A stretch of 64,000 nucleotides of DNA from Lepidodermella squamata. Its lineage: Eukaryota; Gastrotricha. The notes beneath the pieces were generated by a model. It was not told the origin of the DNA. It saw only the letters and a list, made by a program, of their open reading frames with translations, and searched no databases. The stretch is from assembly GCA_047495785.1 (NCBI GenBank), contig JBLDXI010000026.1, positions 1,364,001-1,428,000 on the forward strand. The letters run 5' to 3'. The stretch's first letter is position 1. Each line of letters starts with the position of its first letter. The translations under genes were made by a program, and so were the position numbers. Of the stretch, positions 11,748-24,208 are shown piece after piece.

Positions 11748-13763
11748 TTATGGTTTGTCACTTGTTTTTGTTGTCTCGGATGGGGTTGGCGGAGGTGAAG
11801 AGGGCTTATTTTGCAACTGCAGCTGCTTCTCCATGACTTGACGAAGTCGCTGTTGTCTGACAGCCTGTTCCAGTTGCTCGTGATCGCGAGATCGAGCTAG
11901 GGCTCCCTGCTGCTTGAAAGCCGCTCGCATTTGGTTCCAACTATTTTTCATATTAGCTTGCTGCTCCTGTAAAATAGATTGAATAATATTATAAATTCTA
12001 AAATATGGTTTTTCATTTTTTATTTTTCCCTAAAATCTCCATTTTTATTTTAATGCATGAGCAATAGAACTTGCGATTACGCGTATTTTGCGCTATGAGC
12101 GATTAGTTTACGAGTTGTGCTTCTGCCTGCAGCGCCGATATCGATTTTAAGTATCGATTTCACAAATCAGTGATTTTTCCGATATCAGAAGTCGCGGAAG
12201 CAAATATTGAAAATTTTTATACCTAGTTGAAGGTTCTAGCTAACTGAAGTGAGAAAGAAAAGGATCGTGGAGGGCATCAGTACGATGAAAAATGAATATG
12301 CCGAATTTGCAAAGAACCGGGAAAATTTAGCGCCAGTTAGCGTTGAAACCTCAATTTTATCAATTTTCCAATATATTTAGAACCTTTTGTAAGTTTAATT
12401 TTGGGACTAACCTCTTGAAAACATAGGATCAGAAAATATGTTAGGAATGATACCGAAATTAGGAATGCTACCGAAAAGTATTGTCATAGGAATTTTTCGG
12501 TGTATCTTTGAACCAATTTGAACATTTTGGTAAATATTTAAAAAAAAATTATACATCGGGATAAATTGTTCACAGCTTCGATTCGGGATAGGTAAAAATA
12601 AATCATACCGGAAATCAAGAATTAAAAAAAACTGGGCGTAATGTCATGAGATACCAAAGGAGGGCTAAGCATTCAGTCACCTACTTAAAACTTTGACACC
12701 TGAAATTCGCAAGTAACTTACTTCGAGCATTTTAGGATCATGTTTGATCATCTGAGGAATGCCAAAATATTTGCGGATATTGGGCTGGCGCAAGAGCATG
12801 ACTTGGCCGAATGAGAACACGTTTGAAGTAAACCAATACAAACACATAGCCTGAAAAAATGCGTCTCACTTTCCACCTTAAAATCTTGAATTTTCAACTC
12901 ACAGACGGGAAGAACATTGTCATAGGGAAAATGAATACTGGCATCAGTTGAAAACCAGTTCGCATCCACTTCATCGGCATATTAGCCGGAGACATACCAT
13001 CAGCACCCGATCGAATTGTGAGAAATAAGGTGGCGGAAGTCGCGAGAGGTAGCAAATAGAACGGATCAACCGCTGTCAAGTCCATAAACCAAGCAACGCC
13101 GCCGGTTTTCATCGATTCAACTGGTAAAACGGCCATAGCCCTCAGCCCGGTGAAAACCGACATGAAAATGAAGCCCTGCGCCAACATAGGGGCGTATTGT
13201 CGGAAGGATAGAAGGTTATTTCGTTTTAGGTAGTCGGTGTATTCTTTCGATAAACGCTCCGCCTCAAGCGGGTTGTTACTCGAAACCGCCGCGGACATTC
13301 GCGATTGAAGTCGCATGACTGTAGGCATGTTATTTTGATAATGCGCCATGAAACGTTGAGCTCGGATGACTAGTGGGAACATGCCGAGTCGGACCACCAC
13401 GGTTCCGATGCAAATCGCCTGCCACCAGGGCAGGTGAAGGTCGAAATGAAGCGCATCGAGGCCAGACTGGACCCAGGAACCAGGGCGCCACCACGAATTA
13501 GCGAGGCCGAGATCATACAGGCGAACTTCGCCGACAAATGGCCCGACGTTATCAGCTTCGGTCGTTAATCTTGGCTCAACATTGGGAGGCGGGGGTATGT
13601 AGGTAGAGTTCGCCTCAAAATTATACCCGGTATTTTCTTCAATTTTATGATCTGAAATCGAAGTGGTCGGCTTGGCTGAAATTCCGCGCCGGATTGAGCA
13701 AATCAAATTAGGCCTGGCGTAAAACTGACGAGTTCCAAACAACAACAACCTGGGCAACCCCAT
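11748..13763 (-). CDS. OXA1L: mitochondrial inner-membrane insertase OXA1L
   Basis: YidC/Oxa1/Alb3-family insertase that places mitochondrially made and conservatively sorted proteins into the inner membrane. Three exons (13763-12903, 12850-12722, 11966-11748) join in frame to 402 aa, close to animal OXA1L. The N-terminus (MGLPRLLLFGTRQFYARP...) is basic and acid-poor, as expected of a mitochondrial presequence. The insertase core starts near PWWQAICIGTVVVRLGMFPL and keeps the family pattern of five membrane segments, with the charged helical hairpin RLQSRMSAAVSSNNPLEAERL between TM1 and TM2. The middle exon carries AMCLYWFTSNVFSFGQ, the typical last TM. The matrix tail is basic and Gln-rich (ribosome-binding coiled coil). 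The second intron is unusually long for this window (11967-12721) and I see nothing coding in it. Confidence 0.95.
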
Positions 13764-13866
13764 TTTTTAAATACAATAAAAACTCTAGAAAATAGCAAGC
13801 TCATTCGTTTTATTCCATCAAATAAACGCGGAAAAATAGCTAATTGAGCATAAAAAATCGGAATTT

Positions 13867-15241
13867 CTAGCCTTGAAGGCCGCGTTCTTTTCGAAAGCGA
13901 GACGTGGTTCTAGCCGGGTTATTAGCGTTAGATTGAGCACTTTCACTCAGCGGAGCAGGGGTGCGTTCAACCACCTTATCAGCAATCGCTGTTGACTGGA
14001 AAATTTGCCTCGGACCTTCTTCCGCCGCCTTGGCCATCGGCTTATTCACCTCAGTAGGCCGCGAATCCGCCGATTTTTTCAAAATCGATTTAGGTTTCGG
14101 GGCTAACATGGTGTAGACATCAGCTGGCGATTGAATTGCATCACTCGATGACGCAACCGGGGCAGGGCTAGGCGATGGCGAATGCTTGAACGCTATCCGA
14201 ATATTTGAGTTTTCCCTCGGTTTCTGGCCCTCGTTCTTGCTACTCGCAGGAGGCTGTGGCTGATCAAGATTCCAAGACACACGTTTATCGAATGAGGCAG
14301 ATCGTTGCAGGGGTTGTTCTAGTTGAGGAATCGCTTCATCGCTATCCTCCGAGGTAACTTCATCATCATCATCGTCGTCCTCATATAATTCATCGTCATC
14401 TTCGTCTCGCATTCGCAGCAATTTCGTAATCGGATCGTCCTCTTTCGACTCATTCGCCTTATCAAGTTCACGTTGCTTACGAAGAGCCTCGCGCTCCCTA
14501 GCAATACTTTCCCGATGTTTAGCTGAAACAAAGAAAAATATTCAAAATTTCACCCGTTGATTAGGAATTCAAGCTCACCTTGCCATTCTTTTTCAGATGC
14601 TTCATCATACGGCTCTGTAATTTCTTTCGAATCGTGACTCATCTATGAGAGATTATTCGAGTTTCAGAAATTTACCAACTTCGAAGTTATTTTACCGTAT
14701 TCAATTCTTTCGCAATATGGATTTTCTCATCCAACTGCTTTTTGTGGCCTCGAAGCGCCGCGATTTGATCATTGATCTCTAAATTATCAAGGCTATCATG
14801 TCTATCCGTGAGAAATAATGTGAAATCTAACCTTTCATGCGTTTAGCTGCGATTCCTCGAGCCTGCGGCGCCGTAACTTTGCTGAAATAATTATCACCCA
14901 AATGCACCATGATTTCATTCGTGTGTTTCAAATGACCGTAAAAGAAACCACATTTGCTACCCATTGGAACCTGGGGAAACCAATTTTACCATCGAGATAC
15001 ATCAAAACCTGAGTAAAACTAACCAAAACTCGAGGGTGGAGGGTTTGCGGTAGAGTTTCAAGTAGCCGATGAATAGACTCGTATTCAGCCCGGAATTTTT
15101 CCCTGATTACAAAATCAGAATAGGAAACCGAAATTATTGATCATCTCAATCACAAATTCAGTTCATAACACACAGTTGCTGGACCTGTCGTTCATTTGAG
15201 GCAATGTCGAACTGACACGATTCGACCAGTCGATCCATCAT
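13867..15241 (-). CDS. URI1: unconventional prefoldin RPB5 interactor (URI1)
   Basis: Prefoldin-like scaffold of the R2TP/prefoldin-like complex that binds RNA polymerase subunit RPB5. Six exons (15241-15174, 15102-15024, 14970-14832, 14778-14696, 14642-14579, 14522-13867) join in frame to 362 aa. The N-terminal half is an alpha-type prefoldin domain: coiled coil, then VPMGSKCGFFYGHLKHTNEI and HLGDNYFSKVTAPQA, then a second coiled coil. The second half contains a very acidic run (DEDDDELYEDDDDDDEV), RVSWNLD, a PKSILKK segment and a terminal TSRFRKERGLQ matching the conserved URI C-terminus (SRFKAxRL). Shorter than human URI1 but with all landmarks. Start chosen at the first ATG of the MMDRLVESCQ exon. 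Confidence 0.9.
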
Positions 15242-15455
15242 CGATCATTCAGAATTCAAAATCTACATGTGTGGAAACACCAAAATCCAAAAGCTTAGCT
15301 TAATTTTCATCGCTCACATAATCCAACGAAAATTAGTTAGATTTTTATCGTCTCTAGTGTTGTTATCATCATCATCACACGTACAACACAGAATCCAGTA
15401 ATATTTCCGTTCAATTATTAAATAAATCAGGCACTGAATCGGTAACAAACACAGT

Positions 15456-17159
15456 CTACCAGCCGTTATTGTGGTTGTTATAATTATTATTATTATTACT
15501 AGGCGCCGACCCACCGAACGGCGAACGGCCGCCGGTGTTCCCGAAGTAAGACCCGGGTTGATGGGGAGGAAACTGGTAGGCCGAGGAACCTGACGAAGAC
15601 GACGACTTAGCGGGCGGGGCGGATTGGTGCATCGATGACGCCCCGGAATCAGAAATTTCAGATGACTGACTCCACTATAAACAACAGACAACAACAATAA
15701 TCCAAAAAGAAAGCAAAAATGTAGGGAAAAAACTTGCAAAACTGAACAAATAATTTCTTTCCGCTTTGTACGCCATACCATAAAAAAATTCGTTAAATAC
15801 CTGACTCATCACTGCGGTTAGAGCTTGAGCTAACAAAGCCGGGTTTAACAGCGGATTCTGAGATGGCTGCGAAGATTGGCCTCCAGATGAAGAGAGGAGA
15901 GGTGGCGGTTGAGGTGGGCGTCGATTGTGCTGCGGAACTGGGGGAGGGCCGCCTTGCATCGGGCCGTTTAATCGCCTGGCTGGCGGCCCAGACATCTGAT
16001 AACGATCTGAAGACCCGCCACGATGTTCAGAGGGTGGATATTTCGAATAACCCGGCGACTCTGGGTAGCCATAGCTATCCGGATAACCGTCCCAGGAGTT
16101 GTCATTTGTATAGCCGTAAGTCATCGGTGAAGATGTGTAGCCTCTTTTAGGCCGAGAAACGCTTCCTACAAGCTCGGCATCGCCGGCGTCAGAATTAGCG
16201 GAACTAGCTGAAATCGCTGAGCTAAATGAAGGCATTACATTTGAAGGCTGTTTTGATTTCGGCGGAGTGGCGTAAGAAATCTGAACACTCTGATCCTCGA
16301 TAATCATATTTCGCCCAACCAATGACCGAGCGATCTCAGGATCTTTGAATGTGACAAAAGCCCACCTGCGAAATGGATGAGGCACAAAAACATCCAGCAC
16401 TTCGCCGTGTTTTGAGAAATAGCTCCTTAGCGTGTCATCGGAGATTTCTTGATTCAAACGACCTATGAAAATGCGACGGTCATAACCGCCGCCCGAGGAG
16501 CGAATTCCACGTGATAAATCCCCGCCATCTCGCATTACTTGGTCCATCAGCTGAGAATTCGGGATTTTCACATCACACCAACGACCGTCGATAATGTGCC
16601 GCAACACTAAGACTTTTTCTTGAACTTCATAGTCTGAAAATCGGATGAAACCAAATCCTCTCGAAGCGCCGTTTCCATCTCGCTTTATATCGCAAAATAC
16701 GACATCTCCGAATTTTTCGAAATATGTTTTCAAGCTTTGATTGTTCATGTGATATGGTATACTTTGCACCAATAAATCCACGCATTTCTTTTCCAACTTT
16801 TTCGGTTTACTTGAAGCAGTTGTGCCTATCTCTTCCTCGGCTTTCCTCTTATGATCTTTAGGAAAGGTGACAATGTAAACATCATCAGCTTTCCACCCGT
16901 TTTCCGGCGGATAAAGGTAATTTTCGGCGAGTTTAATTCCTCGATAACGCCCCGTTTCGGCGTGTTTGAATTTCAGACACGTGGCTCCAGGAAATTGTGC
17001 CTGTAATGTTGAGAGAGGCATAGTTCCACTAGGTTCGACCGGAAGCTCAATCGCATCGCTCTCGTTACCTTCCTCGGACACCAAGATATAAGAGACATGG
17101 CTTGGTGATAAAGACGATGAAGGTTCCGGCTTCGGGGAGTCTTTCGTGTCTTCAGACAT
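15456..17159 (-). CDS. TARDBP: TDP-43 (TAR DNA-binding protein)
   Basis: Nuclear RNA-binding protein that binds UG-rich RNA and controls splicing. Two exons (17159-15801, 15674-15456) join in phase 0 to 525 aa. The N-terminal DIX-like domain spans about 22-105 (SYILVSEEGNESDAIELP; ATCLKFKHAETGRYRGIK; DDVYIVTFPKD). A basic nuclear signal follows (HKRKAEEE, KPKKLEKK). RRM1 has RNP motifs DLLVQSIPY and RGFGFIRF; RRM2 has RIFIGRL and WAFVTF. The C-terminal ~220 residues are low complexity: Gly/Pro/Tyr-rich, then a Pro-rich stretch, and in exon 2 Ser/Pro/Gly-rich sequence ending in an Asn run (SNNNNNYNNHNNGW). Unlike nematode TDP-1, a long prion-like tail is present. The 126-nt intron lies inside the tail, so retention would change the C-terminus. 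Confidence 0.96.
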
Positions 17160-17343
17160 AGCGCATATTTTAGTAAATATCCTAAGATTAATTGAATGAG
17201 AAAAACAGAATTTTATTTGAGCTCATGAAAACTCAATGTGACTTCAATTTTGCTTGATATATCCGCATGTAAAAGAAAGAAGTTAAATATATAGGTAGCT
17301 GTTTGCTTCGATAGCTCGTTGAAAGATGCAACGTCAGGTACTA

Positions 17344-18062
17344 TTATGATAACCAAAGCTTCAATCGAAATGCATCATGGCCGTTTAGGTAGTATCGAAA
17401 CAATCTCCGATCAGCCACGAATCCGAGTCGCTCGTAAAGCGCCAGAGCAACTTTATTGGTGACCTCTGTTTCAAGTACGACTTCGTCGCACCCATAGTCA
17501 GCCTGAATAGTTAAATAATGCCAATAAAAATTCAATTGACAGATGAATGAACAAGAAATACCATGGCGCCGACAGCCCGTTCGACCAATGCGGAGCCAAT
17601 TCCTTTGCGACGGTATCCATCTTCAACAGCAAGCATGGCAATATATCCGCGACTTCTACCCCTATGGTCATCAAGCTTGCAAACTATGGTGCCGATAAGC
17701 TCATCCGATTCAGAAAATGCGAGAAAGCATAAACTTGGCCAATTGTTTAGGAAGTAGCGATAGGTGTACACTGAATAGGGCTCAGATAAGTCTTTGGTGA
17801 TCAATCGCATTATACCAGGAAGCTGGTTTTCTGACTGGTAGCTTTCGAATCGTAGAGGGGGCAGTGTGCTAGCTTCTGAAGCTGGATTCGCAGTGATCGA
17901 TGATTCGGCAGCTACGGTTCCATCCGAAGCCGCAGAAAGTTGTTGGATAAGTTTGTCTACAACTTCGGCTCTTCCATTACGATCAGAATGCTGCGAATGG
18001 GAGTGAGAATGTCCATGGCCATGGCCGCAGCAATCGCTCGATGGATTAGTTAAATTGGACAT
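17344..18062 (-). CDS. NAA30: N-alpha-acetyltransferase 30 (NatC catalytic subunit)
   Basis: GNAT-fold enzyme that acetylates N-terminal Met followed by a hydrophobic residue, working with NAA35 and NAA38. Two exons (18062-17562, 17502-17344) join at phase 0 across a 59-nt intron to 219 aa. The catalytic domain starts near residue 70 and is strongly conserved: [44 protein letters not shown] (acetyl-CoA loop R-R-K-G-I-G) and [20 protein letters not shown], ending with [17 protein letters not shown]. The non-catalytic N-terminus is much shorter than in vertebrates and carries a His-rich segment ([15 protein letters not shown]) that could bind metal; that is speculation. Confidence 0.96.
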
Positions 18063-20007
18063 TCAACTATACCTAAATTCTAAAAAAACATGGTACTTAT
18101 TTAGCGAAAAAAAACATTTATGGGAACTATCATACTAGGAATAATAGCCTTTAATGAATAATATATGATGGGATGAGTTCAGAACTCAATCTGACTCGAA
18201 ACAGGCCGTTCATCAATAGATTATTGCGTTCCCAGTCAGTATTAGACCTACGTATATTCCAAACTTATTCAAATATCTGCAGAAAATAGTTAAGGCTAAG
18301 ATTTAGTCCAGTCCACTTCACGAGAAAGTTGCCAACAAGAACAATGTACAATAGAAAGGGGTAGAGCTTGGGATTTGAAACCGCTTTTACTAACTGGGAA
18401 TTAAACTGTCTACCCACGGAATCACAGCAGTTACTGAAAATTGTGTGCAGATGAAAACAATAACAAACTGCATTTATAATGGGACAAAGATGAACGACTG
18501 CAATAGCCTTGTGATCAGAGTATTGAAAGCGGAAAGCGCAAAAAACAGTGAACATTCAACATGCTTGGATACTGAACTAGGCAAGGTTGCATATCCGCGG
18601 AAAATGAGACAAGATCAAAGGGAAAAGGGCAGCCGCCGATCTCAGGTCAAGAGCCAAGCAAGATCACGAGCCAAAATGCCGCCCGATCTGTCTTCCGAAA
18701 ATTCATGCGGCTAATAATAATAAAATATTTTACCATGTCATGGAAAACAACTCAGTGACTACTTACACTATTAAAAATGTATGTTCGAAAAAAGCTGAAA
18801 TAAATGCGGTCCACAATTGAGTTGTGACTGTTTGAAGCAAGCCCAGAAAAGCATGCTTTCCTGCGGATGCTTTTGCGGAAGGCTTCCTGGGTTCTACTGT
18901 CAGATAGATGCTTTGAAAGAAGTCAGATGTTTGGTGCTTCAATTATTTTTATCGAATATCTGGTATACGGGCAACGTTCAAGGTCCACTAACTTTTCAGG
19001 TGAGCTACTCAATTGAGACTGAGTTGGATGACGAATGCCATGATGACATTTAAGATGTGATGCTTTTCGCAAAATGATACTTGTCTAAGAAGCACTGAGC
19101 TTGTTACATTTTCCTTGATAATACTCGGAGTTTAACCTATGGAATTAACTGTAGAACTTTCCATATTTTTCAGGAGCTCTAAATGATTTGTCAGTCCTCT
19201 ATTCGAAACCTTCACGTTGAAGTGTCGCGATAATTTGTATGCTTCACTGGAATTCACAGATCACAGAGGTGAGTATTTGATATGATCAATTATCCGTGTA
19301 TTATTAGACGACTCGAATGATGATATTTTGATTGAAGATTTGCGGTGTTAACTCACTGTAATGATTAGTTATCTAAGAAGCTCTGACTTCAACCTCATTA
19401 TCAAGGAAGCCAATCCTGCGAAATCATATTAAACTTGGTTATGTTTCTTTTCAGATTGCTTCGTATTCTCTGGTCTTTGGTGGGTGCATTTCACACCTCG
19501 AGCGAACTTTCTAACGCTAACCTCTCAGCTGAAAGTTATTTGCACTATCGAATTGTGGACGTTTCAACTGTCAAAGAGCTGGTTCGTTGATGGTACCCAG
19601 ACGTGGCGAAAGATCTTCCCCCGAAAGAGGGCACTCATCGGTAAGTGCGTTCCCAACATGGCTCCCATACGAAATGACTTCCGGGTTAACGTAGTTCTTA
19701 TCAGTTTTAAAACCGTTTTCTACGGGCACCTGATTGAACTTATGCTGCTCGGATAAATAAATTCGCATATAAAACCTTGAATAGAATCTGACCAGCTAAA
19801 AGCTTGTGTCAAATTTTCCAGCTTTCGATGCTAACATGTATTATTTTTATTGCAGGGAAGAACTGCATCAGCCTTGGCTATAATCGCACTCTGGATTTAG
19901 TGTCCTAGATGCGAGATTACATTGGATCCTTTTCATTTATTTCTAGGTTGTTAAGTGTGTATAGCGTGGCAATTCTATTCTTGGTCAAACACGAAGAATA
20001 GTTTGCT
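18063..20007. other. intergenic, nothing recognised
   Basis: Almost 2 kb between the NAA30 start (- strand) and the NOMO start (+ strand), so it should include both promoters. Short frames at 18445-18714, 18817-19053 and 19484-19756 (+) are low-quality: no domain, no splice pattern, no signal peptide. Confidence 0.5.
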
Positions 20008-23000
20008 ATGGGTTCTTTTACTCATTCTTATGAACTCGCATGTTTTGCTGTAATATTTGGTCTCGCGGCGGTGCGGATCTCGAATGCTCAAACGGTTATT
20101 GCGTGTGGAGGCTTCGTTAAAGGTCCCGAGAGTCTGGATTTCTCTCGGGTTGAAGTTCGCCTCTTCACCGTTGACGGAATATTGAAATATCAATCGTTTT
20201 GCGCCCCGCACAACGGATATTTCACGGTTCCAGTTTACAATAACGGTGATTATATACTCAAACTGCTTCCTCCAACCGGCTGGACGTTCCGCCCTAATCA
20301 AGTAGCGTTAAAAATTGACGGAAAAACTGATCAATGCTCAAAGCAAGAAGATATCAATTTCTCATTCGCTGGTTTTCAAATTAATGGAGCTGTTCAAAGC
20401 CTGGGTAGCGATGTTGGGCCCGAAGGATTAAGATTGGAGCTCCATGGCGAAAATCCGTCGGAAGTCAAAGTCACATCAACCGCTGCAAATGGAGCGTAAG
20501 TCGCATTTCGATTCACAATTTCAAAGCGTATTTCAAGACGATTTTTTTAGATATTCATTTGATGGTGTTAACCCTGGGAAGTACACCCTAAAAGCCATTC
20601 ATTTAACGTGGCGTTTTAAACAAAACAACATTCCAATCGTCGTCACGAAAGAGAGCGTCACCGCTCCTGTCATCCAGATAACTGGATACGATGTAACTGG
20701 TACTGTCATGAGTGATAACAATCCAGTAGCCGGAGTTCAATTGACATTGTTTGCTCCTGGTTCAAACAACGCTGTAAGCAACGTAGATCAGAAGTCAAGC
20801 TTATCATTCATTTTTTCATCTATTTCAGGTTATAGCTGAATGTAAAAATGACCTTACTAAAATTTCTGCGATTGCGGGATATCAACCGATTTGCAGTGTG
20901 ATTAGTGATTTATCTGGTGTATTCTCATTTCCTCCGGTGCCACCTGGTAATTATAAACTGGTAAGTTATTCAAACGCTGCGTTTTTCATTCAATTTTTTT
21001 TCTCGACTTTAGGTACCTTGGTATCAAAATGGTCGCACCAAGTTCAGTGTTTTACCTACTAGTGTCGATGTTACTGTTCTGAAGTCATCGGTACTGATCA
21101 AGGAGCCATTTGTTGTATCCGGGTTCTCAGTCTCCGGACGGGTTTTGTTTGCATCAGGAACCGCGGCAAAGGACGTCGCCGTTTACGTTAACGATAAACC
21201 CGTCTCAAAAACCGGAGATGACGGGATTTACGTTATCGAGGAGATGAAGTCTGGGGCTATCAAAGTTAGATTCTCGGCTGAGCACGCGGAATTTCCATCC
21301 TTAGATGCTAACGTGCTGCCAGAAAGCGCGGTGCTGAAAGATATTCAAGCTTCAAAATTAGCTGCCTGTGGCCAAGTTCAGGGTGATTCTGGTTCGGAGA
21401 CGGTTGAATTATCGGCTAAAAACGTTAAAAATAATGCGATTGTCAAGGTTTCCGTCTCTCCGAAGAAGTCTCGTTCATTCTGCTTCATGCTAGAGCCATC
21501 GGATTACATCCTTAGTGTCGAAAGCCCAGCGTCGATTTTCCGACCTCGCCATTTGAACGTGGCTCTAAAATCTGGTCCCCAGTTCGGATTAACTTTCGAG
21601 GCATTCGTTGCCTCAGCATCCGGTCGTGTTCAATGCCTAGAAAAAGATTGCACTGGAATTTTACTGACGCTGTATCAGCAAGGTGAAAAATCTGCAACTG
21701 CTGAATTGAAAACTTCGAAAACCGGCGATTTCATCTTCAAAAACTTGCACCCGGGTAACTATTTGCTCAAAGCTTCGAAGGCGCCTTTCTGCTTTGGGCC
21801 CTCTGAGGGTCTCACATTTTCTATCGAGGACAAGGACGTGACGAATTTACTGATATCTCATACTGGTTACGGGGTCAAAGTGGCTTCAGAACATCCTATT
21901 CGCCTTGCCTTTAAGCTGAACGGAAAGCCAGAGATTAATACTGCAGTTGAAATTCGCCCGCCTCGTTCCACTTCGACAACTGTTTGCTTACCTCAACCAG
22001 GTCGGTATCAGGTGGTTCATGAAAGATTCCTCGATCGTCAGAAGGACTGGACTTGCCATTACTTCGGAAATTCCTACCCTACCGAAGTGGACACTAGCAA
22101 CTTGCCGCGTGAAATCAACCCAGTTGCGCTGTTGCATCTAGTCACTGTTGATATTTTATCGACCACTGAAGTTTCACTGGATGAATTGTATGTAGGAATC
22201 CGGTATATCGAAAACACGACGCTTCATAACCAAATGCTAGGAAAAACTGAACAAGAAGAAGATTACGGAGCTTGGCTTGAAGACGATATTACGGCTCACA
22301 ATAAGGAAAAAAGCAAGCGCCAGCCCATCACCACGCCAGTTAAACGACGCGATCGCCTATATTTTGGTGAGGATCAAGTGAAAAAGAACGCGAACAACTC
22401 ATTTTCCTATGGCAGCGCTATTTATTGGTACGCTACTCAGATCGCACTGGAACCAAAGCATCCCAAGTTGATTTTCAAGCCGAAGTTGATCGAATTTGAC
22501 CTAGAAGGCGATGACACGGAGTGCCCGGCTTTCGCTGCTTTCTTCAACGGCGTCGAGGCTCATATTTTAAAGGGTTATGTAACCCCTCCAACAGCTGGTG
22601 TTCGTGTCACTTTGACCAATAAGAAGAATGCAGAAGAAGTTCACGTTGTTTGGACAGAACAAGACGGTTCTTACAGCTTGGGACCTCTCGACCCCGGAGA
22701 AACGTTCGATGCCGATGCTGCGATCGAGGGTTGGGAAATTCAACCTGTTACTGGTCAACCAGGAAATTTCACCGCGAAACGACTTGGCTCGATGGATGTC
22801 ACAGTTGCTGATGATGTAAGTTGAATATTCCTTATTGAAACTGTTTGAATTGAATTCTACGAATGTTTAGGCTGGAAAGGCTCTCTCGGGGGCTCTAATC
22901 TCGATTTCGGGACCCGGACATTTCCGCAAGAATTTGGTTACGACTGAGGATGGAACAATTCATCTCGGATCTCTTGCTGGTGGTCAATATTATGCTCAAG

Positions 23001-24208
23001 CGTTCCGAAAGGAGTATGCCTTCGAACCGAAGAATTTGCTAGTACCCCTGAATTCAGGCGAAGCCGCTACTATCAAGTTCACCGGAAAGCGAGTCGCTTA
23101 TAGCTGTTATGGTAGCGTGGTCTCGTTGAATGATGAGCCAGAGCAGAATGTTTTCGTCGTCGCTCGATCAACTGATTGCGAAAATGCCCCAGGTGAAGAA
23201 GCTGAGACCGACGCAAATGGTAATTTCCGAATCCTCGGTCTTTTCCCGAAGTGCACTTACGCAATTACCTTGCGACCGATTCCTCAACTCGAGCGCACCG
23301 TCCCAACCCGCGCTATTGTTCGCATTGAGGACAAGGATGTCCAATACGGCAAAATTTGGGCGGTTCGTTCGCCTCCTCAACAGCTGCAAATTACTGCTCG
23401 CCTTGAAGGTCCTGCTGAATACCTCCATATGCTGCAAGTATCTCTGCTGAATTCGTCTAGTGGCTCAAGTGTAAGCAGTGTCTCGCCAGCTGCGCTCGTT
23501 TTAGCGTTCCCGGCTCTCCCTGCTCCTCAGCCCGGCGCTGCTTACTCCGTTAAAATCGAGCCTCTGGCTTCTTTCACATCGAATGGACTAGTTTTGATTA
23601 CTCAGGCTATCCCATTGAATCTGGTGAGTTTCTGATAGCTGTTTAGTTAGCGTTCTTATCAATATTTTATATTTCAGGACGAGTCTGGTTTTATCCATGT
23701 TGTTATCAGATTTGACGTCAAACGTAAATCGGATATGCCTGACAGTGGCTCGCCAATCGCTGCGCTTGTCTACGGACGGTCCATCGGATCATTGATATTC
23801 GCGTTGTTCATTTTCACAGCTATCGGTAGCGTCTATTTCTACGCCAGCGCTGATAAGAATACGCGTCAGTCGATCAACGAGGGCGCACGTTCGTTTTTCG
23901 CCAACCCTGGGGCGTTTGTCAAAGCGCAGTTAAGTAAACCGAGAAGTGAATCACCCGTTCCGAAACCTGAGAAACTTGAGAAGCCATCTGGTCGTCAAGC
24001 TAGCTTTAAGCAACACATTCCGGCTCAACAGGTTCCGCAAAGTGAAAAATTTGAGAAGTTGAGTGAAGAGAAGACCGCGCCTACCACTCGCAGATCTTCT
24101 ACGCCAACGTCAGATTCATCTGAGGAGTCATCGAGCCCATCGCCACCTTCTTCTGACAACGCCCCGGATCAAGCCCGGAAGAGGCCAGTTCGGTCTCGTC
24201 TCCAATGA
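20008..24208 (+). CDS. NOMO: NOMO (nodal modulator), ER membrane protein
   Basis: Large type I ER protein; in vertebrates it partners TMEM147 and nicalin in the ribosome-associated multipass translocon. Six exons (20008-20495, 20551-20773, 20829-20960, 21013-22815, 22871-23623, 23678-24208) join in frame to 1309 aa. A signal peptide precedes ACGGFVKG. The lumenal part is a chain of repeated carboxypeptidase-regulatory/transthyretin-like beta domains; the repeat hallmark G.Y....L.PG.Y.L recurs (YNNGDYILKLLPPTGW, VNPGKYTLKA, VPPGNYKLVPW, LHPGNYLLKAS). One membrane helix (SIGSLIFALFIFTAIGSVYFY) lies near residue 1190. The ~120-residue cytosolic tail is Ser/Pro/Glu-rich, longer than in vertebrate NOMO. 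Confidence 0.96.

Noticed and set aside
15863-16150. 95-codon + strand frame opposite the TDP-43 gene
   Set aside because: Mirror of the Gly/Pro-rich TDP-43 tail; composition explained by the real gene.
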